From Priapulus caudatus (Eukaryota > Priapulida > Priapulimorpha > Priapulimorphida > Priapulidae): a stretch of 21,362 nt of DNA. The number at the start of each line of letters is the position of its first letter. The first letter of the stretch is position 1. The position numbers and the translations under genes are program-made. Below, in pieces: positions 19,609 to 21,362 of the stretch. Location of the stretch: assembly GCF_000485595.1 (NCBI RefSeq), contig NW_014577758.1, forward strand, positions 18,828 to 40,189, in the 5' to 3' direction. The notes beneath the pieces were generated by a model, which made no database searches, was not told where the DNA came from, and saw nothing but the letters and a program-made list of their open reading frames with translations.

Positions 19609-20388
19609 TTATTATACAATTTCAATAATTAATTCCTACTAGACAATAAAGAACCGTGCCATTACACATCTGAAATTTATTAACGTAAAGTAAGACACTT
19701 TATCCATATGACCTTCCCTGCTTCACCAATCTTTACTTTGATTGTATCAGGTAGGTGGTATTTAGAATCGTACATCACACATGGTTGTGATATTGGAATT
19801 TTATTCATTATATCTGGCACTTTACTGTTCTGGTTACACATCCTGTACTTCATCGTAACTTACACAAAGCCATATACACAAACTGCATTACTGAATTATC
19901 AAGAAGCCGTGATTTTAAAAATTTAAGTAAAAAATTGTGAAATGATTTGATTTAGGGTTGAAAGATCAATTTTTTGGCAGAAATGCCTGAAAACTATGAA
20001 ATATGGGAGGCATGACATCTACAATAAGGTACATGAAAAAGATTGCTGCAGTTTCTTTTACTGGCATCTGTTTAAAAAAAGATGACAAGAACAGAGTAGA
20101 AACAGTACCACTCACACTGTCATGCGTACCTGAAAATTGACCGACCGAGCGAGATTAACATTCAACTTGGCATACAGTTGCTAAGTCAGTAAATCACACG
20201 TTAGTTACGCATGGATCCCGAATCATAGACTTTGTGGCACTTTGCTACTAAGCAGCATTTTATAACGCCCTCCACACCAATTGGCTACTTGGCAACCATC
20301 CCTGGCGGATACACCAGTAAGAGTAGATATTTCCATCAAAAGCATGCGCGCGAGGAATGCAGTTATCACATCTTCGTGTTGTTCCCCC
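19609..20388 (-). other. Probable 3' UTR/downstream region of GMDS
   Basis: No conserved coding sequence. AATAAA on the minus strand occurs at 19800-19805 and 19676-19681; either could end the GMDS transcript, giving a 3' UTR of about 0.6-0.7 kb. A 72-codon + strand frame (19708-19926) with hydrophobic stretches has no recognisable homologue and AT-rich random composition. Confidence 0.4.
19800..19805 (-). terminator. Candidate poly(A) signal for GMDS
   Basis: AATAAA read on the minus strand, 584 bases past the GMDS stop codon and the first such hexamer I find downstream of it. A second copy is at 19676-19681. Neither has an unmistakable GU-rich element. Confidence 0.3.
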
Positions 20389-21066
20389 TCAAGCGGACGG
20401 GTTCGCCTTCATCAGCTTGACGTCCGACTCCACCATCTCACTCACAAGCTGCTTGAACGGCGTCGTCGACTCCCAGCCGAGCTCCGTCTTCGCCCTTGTC
20501 GCGTCTCCCTGCAGGAACTCGACCTCCGTCGGCCGGTAATACTTCGGATTGACGCGCACGCGCACGACGCCCGTCGCGGCGTCGCGCCCCACCTCGCCCT
20601 CGTCGCTACCCTCCCACGCGATCTCCACGCCGATGACGCGGAACGACTCGACGACAAACTCGCGCACGCTGTGCACCTCGCCCGTCGCGATGACCAAGTC
20701 GTCCGGCGCGTCCTGCTGCAGCATGCGCCACATGGCGTCGACGTAGTCGCGCGCGTGGCCCCAGTCGCGACGCGAGTCCAGGTTGCCGAGCTCCACGCGC
20801 TCCTGCTGCCCGAGGTGGATCTTCGCGACAGCACGCGTGATCTTACGCGTGACGAACGTCTCGCCACGCCGCGGCGACTCGTGGTTGAAGAGGATGCCGT
20901 TGCACGCGTAGATGCCGTAGGCCTCGCGGAAGTTGACGACGATCCAGTAGGCGTAGAGCTTGGCGACCGCGTAGGGTGAGCGCGGGTAGAAAGGCGTCGT
21001 CTCACGCTGCGGTATCTCCTGCACCTTGCCATAGAGCTCACTCGTAGATGCCTGGTAGAAGCGCAC
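20389..21066 (-). CDS. GMDS: GDP-mannose 4,6-dehydratase, last coding exon (C-terminal 225 residues)
   Basis: The enzyme converts GDP-D-mannose to GDP-4-keto-6-deoxymannose with bound NADP, the first step of de novo GDP-fucose synthesis in the cytosol. The exon encodes [20 protein letters not shown], later [62 protein letters not shown] and [14 protein letters not shown], all hallmark GMD blocks. Catalytic residues are present: Thr8, Glu10, Tyr32 and Lys36 of this exon (YxxxK), with the 24-residue Thr-Tyr spacing of the family. Stop TGA is at 20391-20389. The acceptor TTTCAG lies at 21067-21072 and the exon starts in phase 0. The human protein has about 372 residues, so the NADP-binding Rossmann start (GxxGxxG) lies beyond the right edge. 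GC-rich third positions contrast with the AT-rich flanks. Confidence 0.97.
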   Translation of the reverse strand: MRFYQASTSELYGKVQEIPQRETTPFYPRSPYAVAKLYAYWIVVNFREAYGIYACNGILFNHESPRRGETFVTRKITRAVAKIHLGQQERVELGNLDSRRDWGHARDYVDAMWRMLQQDAPDDLVIATGEVHSVREFVVESFRVIGVEIAWEGSDEGEVGRDAATGVVRVRVNPKYYRPTEVEFLQGDATRAKTELGWESTTPFKQLVSEMVESDVKLMKANPSA

Positions 21067-21362
21067 CTGAAACATAGACGATGGGTTTATCGCACAAGAA
21101 TTTTGCAATGGCGCGCACGTGCAGTCATCTGGCAATGTAAGAGCGAATTTGATGATACAGTAGAAGTCCAAAAATCTGGACTGCTCGGGGATTGGGGTCG
21201 GTACGGATTAGTGTTGTCAATCGGTTGTAATTTGGACCCAAGTAACCGATGATCGGTTACAATAGGTTACTCGGGGTTTGTTTTGCATTGTTTACTACTG
21301 TGTGTATAATACATGTATGGTAATAAAGGATAACTTGTATAGTAGCAATAATATCTCTGATT
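21067..21362 (-). other. GMDS: GMDS intron (partial)
   Basis: Sequence upstream of the last GMDS exon up to the window edge. The open frame continues to 21171 by chance but loses all similarity to GMD at the CAG acceptor. 21208-21280 carries GTTGTCAATCGGTTGTAATT and inverted ACCGAT/ATCGGT motifs, possibly a repeat. No further exon is present. Confidence 0.75.

Noticed and set aside
19708-19926. 72-codon + strand frame with hydrophobic stretches
   Set aside because: No homology recognised, AT-rich random composition, lies in the presumed GMDS 3' region; membrane-like character is expected from T-rich codons.
20281-20979. 232-codon + strand frame and 199-codon alternate minus frame over GMDS
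   Set aside because: Arg/Ser- and Leu/Arg-rich shadows of the GC-rich GMDS exon; the true frame has all GMD motifs.

Overview
The window is nuclear DNA from an animal. Spliced genes have GT-AG introns, there is a TATA promoter and poly(A) signals, and there is a lot of AT- and GT-microsatellite and transposon debris. Both genes are conserved across animals. No vertebrate-type BRD paralogue is visible (one BET protein with a BRD2/3-like short C-terminus), so I infer a non-vertebrate metazoan. I cannot name the species from the sequence alone.

Layout. 1-2740 is a repeat-rich 5' flank: compound (GT)n/(AT)n microsatellites, two copies of a dispersed repeat, a Penelope-like hammerhead-type motif, and a 758-bp hAT transposon with an 8-bp target duplication and a decayed transposase remnant on the minus strand. 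About 2750-2957 is the promoter and 5' leader of a BET bromodomain gene. 2958-16742 (+) is that complete gene. I reconstruct 17 coding exons with consistent phases, giving about 878 residues: acidic/basic N-terminus, bromodomain 1, AT-hook-like basic segment, Pro/Thr/Ser linker, KRK and RRESGRP basic motifs, bromodomain 2, acidic Ser-rich coiled-coil segment, Lys-rich segment, ET domain, and a C-terminal coiled coil with a Ser/Asp tail. Its introns hold MITEs, minisatellites and inverted repeats. 16743 to about 18425 is its 3' UTR, which starts with a TG-rich tract. 18872-19608 is a convergent intergenic strip with four hairpins in a row, one with arms of about 107 bp that are almost identical. 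20389-21066 (-) is the last coding exon of GDP-mannose 4,6-dehydratase (GMDS), convergent with the BET gene; the rest of GMDS lies beyond the right edge.

The two genes are not functionally linked. One is a chromatin acetyl-lysine reader; the other makes the GDP-fucose precursor. I found no new multi-gene system. The more unusual observations are structural: the near-perfect palindrome and a small family of hairpins sharing a TATCARGAGYG terminus, an inverted pair of hammerhead-like (Penelope-type) sequences beside a bromodomain 2 exon, diverged copies of the exon 2 splice-acceptor region spread through intron 1, and substitutions in the binding-loop residues of bromodomain 1.
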